Source: Comamonas odontotermitis (GTDB taxonomy: Bacteria > Pseudomonadota > Gammaproteobacteria > Burkholderiales > Burkholderiaceae_C). Taken from it: a stretch of 64,000 nucleotides of DNA. Made by a program: the position numbers and the translations under genes. The notes below the pieces were generated by a model, which did no database searches, had not been told where the DNA came from, and was given only the letters and a program-made list of their open reading frames with translations. Below are positions 55,563 to 64,000 of this stretch, in pieces (position 1 is the stretch's first letter; each line of letters starts with the position of its first letter). Where the stretch lies: assembly GCF_014207855.1 (NCBI RefSeq), contig NZ_JACHKZ010000002.1, positions 1-64,000 on the forward strand, written 5' to 3'.

Positions 55563-57635
55563 ATGGACGACAAACCAAGCAATACCCAGCAGTCCACCGA
55601 CCAAGCGACGGATCCAGGCCATGGCAGCCCCGGCCACCGCCATGCAGAAGAAGGAGCGGACGACGGGCACAGCCACACAGGGCTGTTGGGTGCGAACACC
55701 GAAATGGTGTTTGCGCTCGTCTGCGGGCTGCTGCTCGCGGCAGGCGCAGCCATTGGCAAGTGGGTGGCAGGTGCTCCGGCCTGGCTGCCGCTGGCGTGCT
55801 ATGTGGCAGCCTACTTTTTTGGCGGCTTTTTTACCCTGCGCGAGGCCATCGGCAACCTGCGCAAAAAGCGCTTCGAGATCGACACATTGATGCTGGTGGC
55901 GGCAGCGGGAGCAGCGGCGCTCGGTTCATGGGGCGAAGGGGCGCTGCTCCTGTTTCTGTTCAGCCTGGGGCATGCGCTTGAACACTATGCCATGGGCCGC
56001 GCCAAACGCGCCATCGAGGCTCTGGCAGAGCTGGCGCCCACCACGGCAGTGGTGCGCCGCGACGGAGAGCCGATCGAGATCCCCGTCGAGCAGTTGATCC
56101 CGGGCGACGTCGTGCTGGTGCGGCCCAACGAGCGCCTGCCCGCCGACGGTTTTGTGGTGCTAGGCACCACCAGCATCAACCAGGCGCCGGTCACGGGGGA
56201 GAGCATTCCGGTGGACAAGCGGCCGGTGCTCGATGTTGCTCTGGCCCGCACGCGGCCCGACACCGGGGTTGATGCAGCATCGCGGGTGTTTGCCGGCACC
56301 ATCAACGGCGCTGGCGCCATCGAGATCGAGGTCACGCGCCGCTCGGGCGATTCTGCGCTGGCCCGCGTGGTACGCCTTGTGAGCGAGGCCGAAACCCGCC
56401 AATCCGCCACGCAGCGGTTCACCGACAAATTCGAGCGCATCTTCGTTCCACTCGTGCTGCTGCTGGCGGTGGTGCTGTTGTTTGCCTGGGTGGTGGTGGA
56501 CGAGCCGTTCCGCGACAGTTTTTACCGCTCGATGGCCGTGCTCGTCGCAGCCAGTCCCTGCGCGCTGGCCATTGCCACGCCCAGCGCCGTGCTCTCGGGC
56601 ATTGCCCGCGCCGCGCGCAGCGGCGTTTTGATCAAAGGCGGCGCGCCCCTTGAGGAGCTGGGTGCCCTGCAGGCCATGGCTTTTGACAAGACCGGCACGC
56701 TGACCGAAGGCCGCCCCCGCATCACCGATGTGGTGCCGGTGGAGGGTGTCGATACGCAGGAGTTGCTGTCGGTGGCCGTGGCCGTCGAGGCGCTGAGCGA
56801 CCATCCGCTGGCAGCGGCCATCGTGCGCGACGGGCACGAGCGCCTCGGGCCCAATACGCAGTTGCCAGCCGCCACCGATCTGCGCAGCCTCACGGGGCAA
56901 GGCGTGGTCGCTACGGTCGCTGGCGAGGCGGTATGGATCGGCAAGGCCGAAATGTTTGGCAGCGGCGACACCGGCCCGCTCGGGCAGGCGGCCACCGCCG
57001 CTGTCGCGCAGCTGCGCGAGGCGGGTCGCACCACCATGGCGGTGCGGCGCGGGGGCCGCGATCTGGGTGTCATCGGGCTGATGGACACACCGCGCGCCGG
57101 TGCGCGCGAGGCACTTCAGCAATTGCGGGAGCTGGGCATCACCCGCATGGTCATGATCTCGGGCGACCACACCACGGTGGCCCAGGCCGTGGCCAAGGAT
57201 GTGGGGCTGGACGAAGCCTGGGGCAACCTGATGCCCGAAGACAAGGTCAGTGCCATTCGCAAGCTGCGCGCGCAGGCCCCGGTGGCCATGGTGGGCGACG
57301 GTGTGAACGACGCGCCCGCCATGGCGAATGCCTCGGTCGGGATTGCCATGGGCGCGGCGGGCTCGGACGTTGCCCTGGAGACCGCCGATGTGGCGCTCAT
57401 GGCCGACGACCTGCGCCACCTGCCGTTTGCCGTGGGGCTGAGCCGCCACACGCGCGGGGTGATCCGCCAGAACGTTTTTGTCAGCCTGGGCATCGTGGCG
57501 TTTCTGGTGCCGGCCACCATCATGGGCCTGGGTATCGGCGCGGCCGTGGCGGTGCATGAGGGCTCGACGCTCTTGGTGGTGATCAACGCACTGCGCCTGC
57601 TCGCCTATCACGATCCGCTGCGACAGCAGGCTTGA
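55563..57635 (+). CDS. Heavy-metal P1B-4-type ATPase (Co/Zn/Fe exporter)
   Basis: A 690-residue inner-membrane metal pump. There is no HMA domain; the N-terminal 40 residues are His/Asp-rich. TGES is at 211-214, the intramembrane metal site is S331-P332-C333, the phosphorylated aspartate is D375 in DKTGT, followed by SDHPLA and GDGVNDAPA. The last helix holds HEGST (H665), which with SPC defines the P1B-4 class (CoaT/CtpD-like) rather than the CPC Zn/Cd or Cu classes. Probably exports Co2+, Zn2+ or Fe2+. Likely co-transcribed with the zinc-ribbon gene. Confidence 0.9.
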   Translation: MDDKPSNTQQSTDQATDPGHGSPGHRHAEEGADDGHSHTGLLGANTEMVFALVCGLLLAAGAAIGKWVAGAPAWLPLACYVAAYFFGGFFTLREAIGNLRKKRFEIDTLMLVAAAGAAALGSWGEGALLLFLFSLGHALEHYAMGRAKRAIEALAELAPTTAVVRRDGEPIEIPVEQLIPGDVVLVRPNERLPADGFVVLGTTSINQAPVTGESIPVDKRPVLDVALARTRPDTGVDAASRVFAGTINGAGAIEIEVTRRSGDSALARVVRLVSEAETRQSATQRFTDKFERIFVPLVLLLAVVLLFAWVVVDEPFRDSFYRSMAVLVAASPCALAIATPSAVLSGIARAARSGVLIKGGAPLEELGALQAMAFDKTGTLTEGRPRITDVVPVEGVDTQELLSVAVAVEALSDHPLAAAIVRDGHERLGPNTQLPAATDLRSLTGQGVVATVAGEAVWIGKAEMFGSGDTGPLGQAATAAVAQLREAGRTTMAVRRGGRDLGVIGLMDTPRAGAREALQQLRELGITRMVMISGDHTTVAQAVAKDVGLDEAWGNLMPEDKVSAIRKLRAQAPVAMVGDGVNDAPAMANASVGIAMGAAGSDVALETADVALMADDLRHLPFAVGLSRHTRGVIRQNVFVSLGIVAFLVPATIMGLGIGAAVAVHEGSTLLVVINALRLLAYHDPLRQQA

Positions 57636-57665
57636 GTGAGCATATGGGCAGAGCGCCGATAATAC

Positions 57666-57715
57666 GAACGTGCTTACGATCTCTACGCAGCCGCGAGGAG
57701 ATCATAAATACGTTC
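57666..57715. promoter_or_regulatory. Nested dyad upstream of the MBL hydrolase gene
   Basis: Outer arms GAACGT/ACGTTC (57666-57671, 57710-57715) enclose GATCTC/GAGATC (57678-57683, 57698-57703). GAACGTGC and TCTCTACGCAGC within it are identical to sequences in the Old Yellow Enzyme leader at 44714-44748. Could be an operator or an RNA structure. Confidence 0.45.
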
Positions 57716-57747
57716 TAAGACCCTGCCTTTCAGCACCTCTGCCTGCC

Positions 57748-58386
57748 ATGCTCCACTACCACACCGTTCCCGTCACCCAGTTCCAGCAAAACTGTTCGCT
57801 GGTGTGGTGCGACCAGACCATGGAGGCCGCCGTCATCGACCCGGGCGGCGATCTGGAGCAGATTGGCTGGGAAATCGAACGCCTGGGGCTCACGCTCAAA
57901 GCCATCTGGTTGACCCATGCGCACATAGATCACGCAGGCGGCACGGGCGAGCTGGCCGAGAAAATGCAGCTGCCCATCATCGGCCCGCAGGAAGGCGACC
58001 AGTTCTGGATTGACGGACTGCCGCAGCAAAGCCAGATGTTTGGTTTTCCGCCCGTGCAGCCTTTCACGCCAACGCGCTGGCTGCACGATGGCGATACGGT
58101 GACGATTGGCCAGGAAACCCTGAACGTGCGCCACTGCCCGGGCCATACGCCGGGGCACGTCGTTTTTCATGCGCCGCAGATCGACCGCTGCTTTGTGGGC
58201 GATGTGCTGTTTGCCGGCAGCATTGGCCGCACGGATTTTCCGCAGGGCAATCACCAACAACTGATCGACTCCATCACCCAGCGCCTGTGGCCGATGGGCG
58301 ACCAGACAGTTTTCATCCCCGGCCATGGGCCCGAGAGCACATTTGGCCGCGAACGCAAGATGAATCCCTATGTGGGCGGAACCTGA
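57748..58386 (+). CDS. MBL-fold metallo-hydrolase (glyoxalase II-like, YcbL type)
   Basis: A 212-residue metallo-beta-lactamase-fold hydrolase. The metal motif T-H57-A-H59-I-D61-H62 is followed by H in CPGHTPGHVVFH, D in CFVGDVLF and H in FIPGHGPESTFGRER; PGGDLEQI and TDFPQGNHQQL are typical of the YcbL/glyoxalase-II-like group. Likely hydrolyses glutathione or other thioesters. ATG at 57748; an in-frame GTG at 57670 exists but the added part is not conserved. It starts 112 bp after the ATPase gene with its own dyad between. Confidence 0.87.
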   Translation: MLHYHTVPVTQFQQNCSLVWCDQTMEAAVIDPGGDLEQIGWEIERLGLTLKAIWLTHAHIDHAGGTGELAEKMQLPIIGPQEGDQFWIDGLPQQSQMFGFPPVQPFTPTRWLHDGDTVTIGQETLNVRHCPGHTPGHVVFHAPQIDRCFVGDVLFAGSIGRTDFPQGNHQQLIDSITQRLWPMGDQTVFIPGHGPESTFGRERKMNPYVGGT

Positions 58387-58425
58387 TCGAAAGCGGGCTC
58401 AGGCGTTTTCCAGAAAAGCACCAAA

Positions 58426-58444
58426 TGCTATATAAACAATAGCA
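58426..58444. repeat. Short palindrome TGCTAT/ATAGCA
   Basis: 6-bp arms around a 7-nt centre, between convergent genes; another member of the dispersed intergenic family. Confidence 0.4.
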
Positions 58445-58487
58445 AATTGATCCTCGGTATCGATTTCGGTACAGATACTGGCGGCGG

Positions 58488-58868
58488 TCAACAAGTCCAG
58501 TAGATTCTCTTCACCAGATCAACCACCTCGGGCCCATCGCTGCAACCGCCCACTTCGGCAGTGGTGCGGTCGCCCGCTCCCTCGCCAATGATCCACTGCC
58601 CGGTCGGCTGGTTCCATACCAGCGGGCCCTGCGCGATCACGCCCTTGGGAAAAGGCGGGTGCGCCTGCGTATTGATCACCTGAATCGTCCGCTTGCGGAT
58701 GATGACCAGCACCTTGGCATGCAGCAGGCTGGGCTGCTCGGCAAAACGGTGTTCAAAGGTGTAGCGCCCCGGCGGCAGCGGAAGCCTTGGTTCCCCGGCC
58801 TGGGCGGTTGGTGGCAGAGCAACGGCAGCAGCCAGCGCCAGCACAGGGGTTGCTGCCGCCCATAGCAT
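58488..58868 (-). CDS. Hypothetical secreted protein
   Basis: A 126-residue protein with signal peptide MLWAAATPVLALAAAVALPP ending at AQAGE. The mature domain is beta-rich (PPGRYTFEHRF, VLVIIRKRTIQVINT, GPLVWNQPTGQWIIGEG) and has a cysteine pair (GGCSD and the final C). Not recognised. The ATG at 58868 is 8 bp after the M48 protease stop, so the two are probably co-transcribed. Confidence 0.6.
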   Translation of the reverse strand: MLWAAATPVLALAAAVALPPTAQAGEPRLPLPPGRYTFEHRFAEQPSLLHAKVLVIIRKRTIQVINTQAHPPFPKGVIAQGPLVWNQPTGQWIIGEGAGDRTTAEVGGCSDGPEVVDLVKRIYWTC

Positions 58869-58876
58869 CGCCGCCG

Positions 58877-59719
58877 TCAGCGCTTGCGGGCCTGTTCGTA
58901 CAGGCCTGCCACCTTGGGCACATTGGCCTGCAGCTTGGCGATGCGATCGGGGCCCGTGGGGTGGGTGGACAAAAAGCCGATGCCACCGCCGCCGTTGGCC
59001 TGGCCCATCTTCTCCCACAGCGTGACCGATGCCTGCGGGTTGTAGCCTGCGCGCGCGGCCATCTCCAGCCCCACCAGATCGGCGTCCGATTCATCCGAGC
59101 GGCTGAACTTTAGCGTCAGCAGCTTGCCGCCCAGATTGGCGGCGGCCGTACCCATGTCTCCCAGCCCGAAAATCGCTGCGCCCAGGCGGATGCCCAGATC
59201 GGTGGCCTGCGTCTTGGCCAGTTGTTCGCGGGAATGTTCGCGCAGCGCATGCGCCATCTCGTGGCCCATCACCATGGCGATTTCGTCGTCAGTCAGCTGC
59301 AGCTGGTCGATCAGGCCGGTGAAGAACACGATCTTGCCGCCGGGCATGCAAAAGGCGTTGATCTGCTTGCTGCCGATCAGGTTGACTTCCCACTTCCAGC
59401 TCCTGGCACGGTCGTTCCATGCCAGCGCCTGCGGAATCAGCCTCTGCGCAATCGTCTGCAGGCGTTGCAACTGCGCATTGCCGGGCTGCGCCAGCGCGCC
59501 TTGCTGCCGGGCCTGCGCAAGCAGCTCACCATACTGCTGAACGGCAGCCTGCTCCAGCGTCTCGGCAGGCACCAGGTTGCGCATGGCCGACGACTTGCCG
59601 ACCTCCACCTGCGCCACTACGGGCGTGGCCAGGGTGAGCATGGCAGCACCCATGGCCAGCCCTTGCAGCAGGCGCCTGGGTTGTTGCAGGGAGGAAAGGA
59701 ATGCGTTGGTGAGGTGCAT
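58877..59719 (-). CDS. Periplasmic M48-family metalloprotease (LoiP/YggG-like)
   Basis: A 280-residue zinc protease. The signal sequence ends near TPVVAQ. The active site is H153-E-M-A-H157 with the third ligand Glu in SRSDESDADLVGLE; NAFCMPGGKIVFFTGL is conserved in BepA/LoiP relatives. Family members degrade misfolded outer-membrane proteins. ATG at 59719 is chosen because it gives a signal peptide; the frame is open much further upstream. Confidence 0.88.
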   Translation of the reverse strand: MHLTNAFLSSLQQPRRLLQGLAMGAAMLTLATPVVAQVEVGKSSAMRNLVPAETLEQAAVQQYGELLAQARQQGALAQPGNAQLQRLQTIAQRLIPQALAWNDRARSWKWEVNLIGSKQINAFCMPGGKIVFFTGLIDQLQLTDDEIAMVMGHEMAHALREHSREQLAKTQATDLGIRLGAAIFGLGDMGTAAANLGGKLLTLKFSRSDESDADLVGLEMAARAGYNPQASVTLWEKMGQANGGGGIGFLSTHPTGPDRIAKLQANVPKVAGLYEQARKR

Positions 59720-59783
59720 GGCCTCCATTATGAAAGCAGGCAAGAAGGCCGTCGAGAGAACGCCCTTGCCAATGCCTGCCCCA

Positions 59784-60767
59784 TCAAGCGGCAGAAGGCG
59801 CACCCACAGCCATCTCGGCACGCACCACCACCAACAGGCCCACCAGAACACCCGCCAATCCCAGCCAGGCCACCAGCGGCTGGTGCTCACCCACCACCCA
59901 CACCGCCAGAACAAAGGCAGCCACAGGCTCGATCAGGCTGAGTGCCACCCCGGTAGGCCCGGAGATATGGCGCAAGCCAATCGAGAACAGCATGTGCGCA
60001 ATACCCGAGACCACCGCCCCCAGATAGATCACCACAAGCACGGAGGACAGGCTCCACTGCGGCTGGCCTGCCTGCACCCAAGCCACGGGGGCTGCCAGCA
60101 GCGCGGCTCCCGTGAACACATAGAAGTTCACCACCTTGGGCGACATATGGCTCACCAGCCGCTTGTTGATGAGCGCATAACCCGCATAAGACAGCCCCGC
60201 CAGCAGACACATCACCAGCCCCGGCCAGGACGCACTGCCGCCGCCCCCTTTGCCCAGCACCATGGCCGCCCCGCCCGCCACGCTCATCAAAGTGCCCAGC
60301 CACCAGAGCGCAGACAATGGCGCGCGCAGCACCAGCGCCTGCAAGAGACCCGCCCAGATGGGGCTGCTGCCTATGGCCACGGCCGTACCCACGCCCACGC
60401 CCGCCAGCTGCAGCCCTTCGTAGAAGAACACGCTGTAGCCGCCAATCCCGAGCGATGCCCAGAAAAACCACGACCAGCGCAACCCAGCAGCGCGCGGACG
60501 CAGTACCAGACTGCCAGGCCTGCGCTGCAACGCCCACCACAGGGCCAGCCCCAAAAACACGCTGGCCGCCGCCAGCTGCGCCGCCCCCACCCAGAAAGGC
60601 GAAAGGCCTGCAGCGCCCAGATACTGCGCAGTGCCGCTGGTGCCCCACAGCACCCCGGCCAGCGCCACCAGCGCAATGCCTTGCGCTGACGAAGATGGTG
60701 CGCCAGAGCCCGTCTTTGACGAAGAAGCAGCCGCAGACGATGACGAGGACATAGCAGAAGGATTCAT
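59784..60767 (-). CDS. EamA-family (DMT) transporter
   Basis: A 327-residue membrane protein with ten helices in two EamA repeats, preceded by a Ser/Ala-rich cytoplasmic N-terminus. GVLWGTSGTAQYLG at the first helix and GVALSLIEPVAAFVLAVWVVGE in the ninth/tenth are typical of drug/metabolite exporters. The ATG at 60767 is used. An AraC-type regulator lies 123 bp upstream on the same strand, a frequent partner. Substrate unknown. Confidence 0.83.
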   Translation of the reverse strand: MNPSAMSSSSSAAASSSKTGSGAPSSSAQGIALVALAGVLWGTSGTAQYLGAAGLSPFWVGAAQLAAASVFLGLALWWALQRRPGSLVLRPRAAGLRWSWFFWASLGIGGYSVFFYEGLQLAGVGVGTAVAIGSSPIWAGLLQALVLRAPLSALWWLGTLMSVAGGAAMVLGKGGGGSASWPGLVMCLLAGLSYAGYALINKRLVSHMSPKVVNFYVFTGAALLAAPVAWVQAGQPQWSLSSVLVVIYLGAVVSGIAHMLFSIGLRHISGPTGVALSLIEPVAAFVLAVWVVGEHQPLVAWLGLAGVLVGLLVVVRAEMAVGAPSAA

Positions 60768-60871
60768 GCTGCTATGGTGCGCTCGCAAGCGGCCCGCAAA
60801 TGTCGAGAAACGCTTGCACCGGATTCATGTACAGAAAAATAGCTCCATCGCCTTCTCAGCAGGCGCATTTA

Positions 60872-60888
60872 GCTATCAAAAAGATAGC
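60872..60888. repeat. Perfect palindrome GCTATC-AAAAA-GATAGC
   Basis: 6-bp perfect arms with a 5-nt A loop, just past the AraC gene stop. A related AATAGCT stands at 60838-60844. Clearest core copy of the dispersed intergenic family. Confidence 0.5.
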
Positions 60889-60890
60889 AA

Positions 60891-61601
60891 TCAACGAATG
60901 GAAGGCGCCCGCCTGCGCAGGCTGCGGCTGCCAACGCCCCGGTCACGCCGCAGCGCATAGGCCAGCGCGCTGGCGCTGCTGTAGCCGCAGCGCAGGGCGG
61001 TGGTCTCCAGCGGCTCGCCAGCAGCCAGGGCGCGGCTCGCAGCATCCAGACGCAGATCGCGCAGCCATTGCTGGGGCGTGCGGCCGGTCAGCTCCTGCCA
61101 GCGCACATGAAAGCGCTGCGCGCTCAGGTGCGCCAGCGCCGCAAGCTGCGCCGTTGGCCAGTCAGCCGCCAGATCGGCCTGCACGGCGCGGGTGATGGCC
61201 TGCACATCAAGCGCGCGGCGCTGCAGCAACACGGGTGACTGCAGCACCCAGGCCAGGTAGGCTTCAGCCATGGTGCCTTGCGAGGCATGCGTGCCCAGCC
61301 ATGCCGCCGTGGGCGCCGCAAAGCGGCGCAACTGGGCCAGGCCCGCCTGCTCGGGGGCGTCGACCACGGCAATCGCGCTGCCATGCTGGGCCAGGTAGGC
61401 GTGCGTGGCTCCGGCGGGAATGACCACACCACTGGCCGTATCCACATAGGCAGCCTTGCCATCCACCTCCAGCTCCATGCGCCCGGCCAGCGCATACAGC
61501 AGCTGTACATGGCCGTGGCTGTGCGCCTGCTGTTCGCCGCTGTAGTGGCGCACAGAGTAATCCGGGGCAAGCAGCGGTGAATGCAGATGCAGATCCGACA
61601 T
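60891..61601 (-). CDS. AraC-family transcriptional regulator
   Basis: A 236-residue regulator. N-terminal cupin (about 1-85) with HSHGHVQLLYALAGRMELEVDG and VVIPAGATHAYL; C-terminal double helix-turn-helix (about 140-232) with LAALAHLSAQRFHVRWQELTGRTPQQWL and TALRCGYSSASALAYALRRDRG. The last segment departs slightly from the usual F..FK/R pattern. It probably controls the EamA gene downstream on the same strand. Confidence 0.87.
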   Translation of the reverse strand: MSDLHLHSPLLAPDYSVRHYSGEQQAHSHGHVQLLYALAGRMELEVDGKAAYVDTASGVVIPAGATHAYLAQHGSAIAVVDAPEQAGLAQLRRFAAPTAAWLGTHASQGTMAEAYLAWVLQSPVLLQRRALDVQAITRAVQADLAADWPTAQLAALAHLSAQRFHVRWQELTGRTPQQWLRDLRLDAASRALAAGEPLETTALRCGYSSASALAYALRRDRGVGSRSLRRRAPSIR

Positions 61602-61841
61602 GGCGATACGGCTGAGAAGAATGCCTATCTTACCTGCCGCGCCCCACAACCAGAGGCCGCCAAAAGCACCGCTCAAAGAGCGTATATTGGCAACAGTCTG
61701 CGGCCCCGCACAGCGTTGCGCCGCAATTGATTCAGGTGCGGTGAACGCAAACTAGGCGCATGCAGGGCGTTTTTTCTTCAGAAAATGGCCGCAACGCCTT
61801 CTGCTTGTCAAAATTGCACCACGTTTTGGCACACCTTATCC

Positions 61842-63194
61842 ATGGCGGATTCCGCAACTTCTACCGACACACTCGCTCGCCGCTCCTGGGGCGAGACATT
61901 CCGCGTCTACACCGAGCCAGCCAGCCTGCGCATGCTAGCCCTGGGTTTCAGCGCCGGGCTGCCGTTCCTGCTGGTCATGGGCACCCTCTCTTTCTGGCTG
62001 CGCAAGGCCGGTATCGAGCGCGCCACCATCGGTTTCATCAGCTGGGTGGGCTTGGCGTATGCCTTCAAGTGGGTCTGGTCGCCGCTGGTGGACCGCCTGC
62101 CCCTGCCGGGCCTGTACCGGCTGCTGGGCCGGCGCCGCAGCTGGCTGCTGCTGGCCCAGTGCATGGTGATCGGCGGCTTGCTGGGCATGGCGTTCACCGA
62201 TCCGCAGCAGCACCTGAACACCATGGTGGCCTTTGCCGTTCTGACGGCCTTTGGCTCGGCCACACAGGATATTGCGCTCGACGCCTACCGCATCGAATCG
62301 GCCAGCAGCGACAAGCAGGCCGCGCTGGCGGCCACCTACCAGACGGGTTACCGCATTGCCATGATCTGGGCCGGAGCCGGCGTGCTGTGGCTGGTGGCGG
62401 CCGCCCTGCAGTCCGGGGCCGGAGACTACCAGCCGCAGGCCTGGCGCATGGCCTACTGCGTGATGGCAGCATCCATGGCCGTGGGATTGCTGACCGTGCT
62501 GCTGTCACCCGAGCCGCAGGCCAAGGCCCTGCCTGCCGCGCGCAACGCCCAGGAGTGGCTGCAATCGACCCTGGTGGCGCCGTTTGCCGATTTTCTGCAG
62601 CGCTACGGCTGGCATGCGGCGCTGATCCTCGCGCTGATTGCCGTCTACCGCATCTCCGATGTGGTGATGGGCATCATGGCCAATCCTTTCTATGTGGACA
62701 TGGGCTACACCGAGGCCGAAGTCGCCTCGGTCAGCAAGGTGTTCGGCGTGATCATGACACTGGCTGGCGCCTTTGTCGGCGGCATCATCAGCATGCGCAT
62801 CGGCGTGATGCGGGTGCTGATGCTCGGGGCCGTGCTGTCGGCCGCCAGCAACCTGCTGTTTGCCTGGCTCAGCACGCGCGGCCACGATCTGACGGGGCTG
62901 ATCGTCGTGGTTTCGGCCGACAATCTGGCTGGCGGCATTGCGTCGGCGGCGTTCATCGCCTATCTTTCAAGCCTGACCAACGTGAACTATTCGGCCACGC
63001 AATATGCGCTGTTCAGCTCGATGATGGTGCTGCTGCCCAAATGGATCGCCGGTTTCTCCGGGCTGTATGTCGACCATTTCGGCTATGCACAATTCTTTGT
63101 CTCAACCGCGCTTCTGGGCTTGCCGGTGCTCGTGCTGGTGTGGCTTGCCTCGCGCGTGCACGCAGCGCACAGCGCTCCGCCCGAAAAACAATAG
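61842..63194 (+). CDS. ampG: MFS permease, AmpG-like (muropeptide transporter family)
   Basis: A 450-residue inner-membrane permease with 12-14 helices. EPASLRMLALGFSAGLPFLL, LSFWLRKAGIERATIGFISWVG and FKWVWSPLVDRL followed by RRRSWLL match the AmpG family, which imports anhydromuropeptides for recycling and feeds beta-lactamase induction in other bacteria. No ampR, ampC or ampD is near. An earlier ATG at 61785 is possible. Followed by a response-regulator gene 110 bp downstream. Confidence 0.8.
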   Translation: MADSATSTDTLARRSWGETFRVYTEPASLRMLALGFSAGLPFLLVMGTLSFWLRKAGIERATIGFISWVGLAYAFKWVWSPLVDRLPLPGLYRLLGRRRSWLLLAQCMVIGGLLGMAFTDPQQHLNTMVAFAVLTAFGSATQDIALDAYRIESASSDKQAALAATYQTGYRIAMIWAGAGVLWLVAAALQSGAGDYQPQAWRMAYCVMAASMAVGLLTVLLSPEPQAKALPAARNAQEWLQSTLVAPFADFLQRYGWHAALILALIAVYRISDVVMGIMANPFYVDMGYTEAEVASVSKVFGVIMTLAGAFVGGIISMRIGVMRVLMLGAVLSAASNLLFAWLSTRGHDLTGLIVVVSADNLAGGIASAAFIAYLSSLTNVNYSATQYALFSSMMVLLPKWIAGFSGLYVDHFGYAQFFVSTALLGLPVLVLVWLASRVHAAHSAPPEKQ

Positions 63195-63304
63195 GAGCTA
63201 CAGAGAGCCGGTTTACCAAACTTTACGGACGGGACAAGCCTGCGCCATGGCGGCGTGCCAGCATGTTCCACTGTTGAAATCCGCGGGCCCGCCCGCCCAC
63301 CACC

Positions 63305-64000
63305 ATGACTGCGATGCATACCCACCAACTGTTGATGATCGAAGATGACGAGCGCCTGGCCAATATGGTGACCGAGTATCTGAACCAGTCGGGCCTGCAA
63401 GTCACGCACATGGCCGATGGCACCAGTGGCCTCCAGGCACTGCAGGAGCCTGCCAGCGGCCAGCCGGCCGATCTGGTCATCCTCGACCTGATGCTGCCCG
63501 ATATCGATGGCCTGGAAGTCTGCCGCCGCATCCGCACCTTGAGCAGCCCCGCCGCGCAGGTCCCCATCCTGATGCTGACCGCCAAGGGAGACCCGATGGA
63601 TCGCGTGATCGGCCTGGAAGTGGGGGCGGACGACTACCTGCCCAAGCCGTTCGAGCCGCGCGAGCTGCTCGCCCGCATCCGCGCCATCCTGCGCCGCCGG
63701 GGCGATGGCGGCCCGGCCTCGGCCCAACCTGCCCAGGTACTGCGCTTTGGCAGCCTGGAGATCGACCGCGATGCACGCACCGTGACCGTGGGCGGCAAAC
63801 CGGCCGACCTCACCAGCTACCAGTTTGACCTGCTCGTCACCCTGGCCGAACGTGCGGGCCGCGTGCTCTCGCGCGACCAGATCATGGAAGCCGTGCGTGG
63901 GCGCGAACTCGAGGCCTTTGACCGCTCCATCGACGTGCACATGGGCCGCATCCGCGCGGCCATCGAAGCCGATGCAAAAAACCCGCGCCGCATCCTCACG
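63305..64000 (+). CDS. OmpR-type response regulator (cut by window end)
   Basis: 232 residues are visible. The receiver domain has E13-D14-D15, the phosphoacceptor D61 (VILDLMLPD), MLTAKGD and the conserved Lys in DDYLPKPF. A winged-helix DNA-binding domain (about 142-232) contains LTSYQFDLLVTLA and RSIDVHMGRIRAAIE and resembles RstA/CpxR-type regulators. The ATG at 63305 or an ATG three codons later is the start. The partner kinase would be expected beyond the window. Confidence 0.9.
   Translation, partial: MTAMHTHQLLMIEDDERLANMVTEYLNQSGLQVTHMADGTSGLQALQEPASGQPADLVILDLMLPDIDGLEVCRRIRTLSSPAAQVPILMLTAKGDPMDRVIGLEVGADDYLPKPFEPRELLARIRAILRRRGDGGPASAQPAQVLRFGSLEIDRDARTVTVGGKPADLTSYQFDLLVTLAERAGRVLSRDQIMEAVRGRELEAFDRSIDVHMGRIRAAIEADAKNPRRILT

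Overview
The window is a 64-kb stretch of ordinary, gene-dense, GC-rich proteobacterial chromosome. The str-operon order rpsL-rpsG-fusA-tuf, mreBCD-mrdA divergent from gatCAB, the MCE/Mla-type cluster and the protein sequences themselves point to a betaproteobacterium of the order Burkholderiales, most likely family Comamonadaceae (Comamonas or a near relative). This is judged from recognised protein families, not from a database search. I see no rRNA, tRNA, insertion sequence, prophage or CRISPR array.

Layout. 1-4 kb: the str ribosomal operon on the minus strand (tuf cut by the window edge). 4-8 kb: a minus-strand run with a PBP5-like carboxypeptidase, a hydrolase, a thin [2Fe-2S] ferredoxin, a VanZ-like protein and HemJ, divergent from hemB. 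9-16 kb: a CorA transporter, a 2',3'-cyclic nucleotide phosphodiesterase lipoprotein, dienelactone hydrolase, a Bcr/CflA-type efflux pump with a divergent HTH regulator, and an SDR. 16.6-20.6 kb: creB-creC-creD plus a small coupled gene, with an exact CreB-type tag in front of creD. 20.6-24.9 kb: an MCE lipid-transport cassette (permease, ATPase, MlaD-like, lipoprotein, Cys-rich periplasmic protein). 25-28 kb: GMC oxidoreductase, a candidate small RNA, and a TSUP permease. 28-33 kb: mrdA-mreD-mreC-mreB. 33-36 kb: gatCAB. 36-42 kb: accessory-looking material: an AT-rich acyltransferase, a micro-operon of two tiny genes (one 45% glutamine), a serine hydrolase and a tandem pair of unrecognised paralogous envelope proteins. 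42-51.7 kb: thioesterase, nitroreductase, serA, an Old Yellow Enzyme, small envelope proteins, tag, pyrE/xth with overlapping start codons, and a DUF2789-FMN reductase fusion. 51.8-55 kb: pntAB. 55-64 kb: a zinc-ribbon protein, a P1B-4 metal ATPase, an MBL-fold hydrolase, an M48 protease, EamA plus AraC regulator, an AmpG-like permease and the start of an OmpR-type regulator.

How the genes work together. Several loci serve the cell wall or respond to its damage (DacA/C-like PBP, MreBCD-PBP2, CreBCD, AmpG-like permease). Translation and tRNA amidation (str operon, GatCAB), haem synthesis (HemB, HemJ), redox balance (PntAB, SerA) and pyrimidine synthesis/repair (PyrE, Xth) are housekeeping. Between genes there is a recurrent family of short palindromes with a GCTAT...ATAGC core, sometimes joined to a GCGCTT...AAGCGC hairpin.

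Most interesting for follow-up: the cre-tag/creBCD unit with its small extra gene, the paralogue pair at 39.3-41.8 kb, the DUF2789-flavoreductase fusion, the Gln-rich micro-operon, the candidate sRNA at about 27.0 kb, and a leader motif shared by the Old Yellow Enzyme and the MBL hydrolase.
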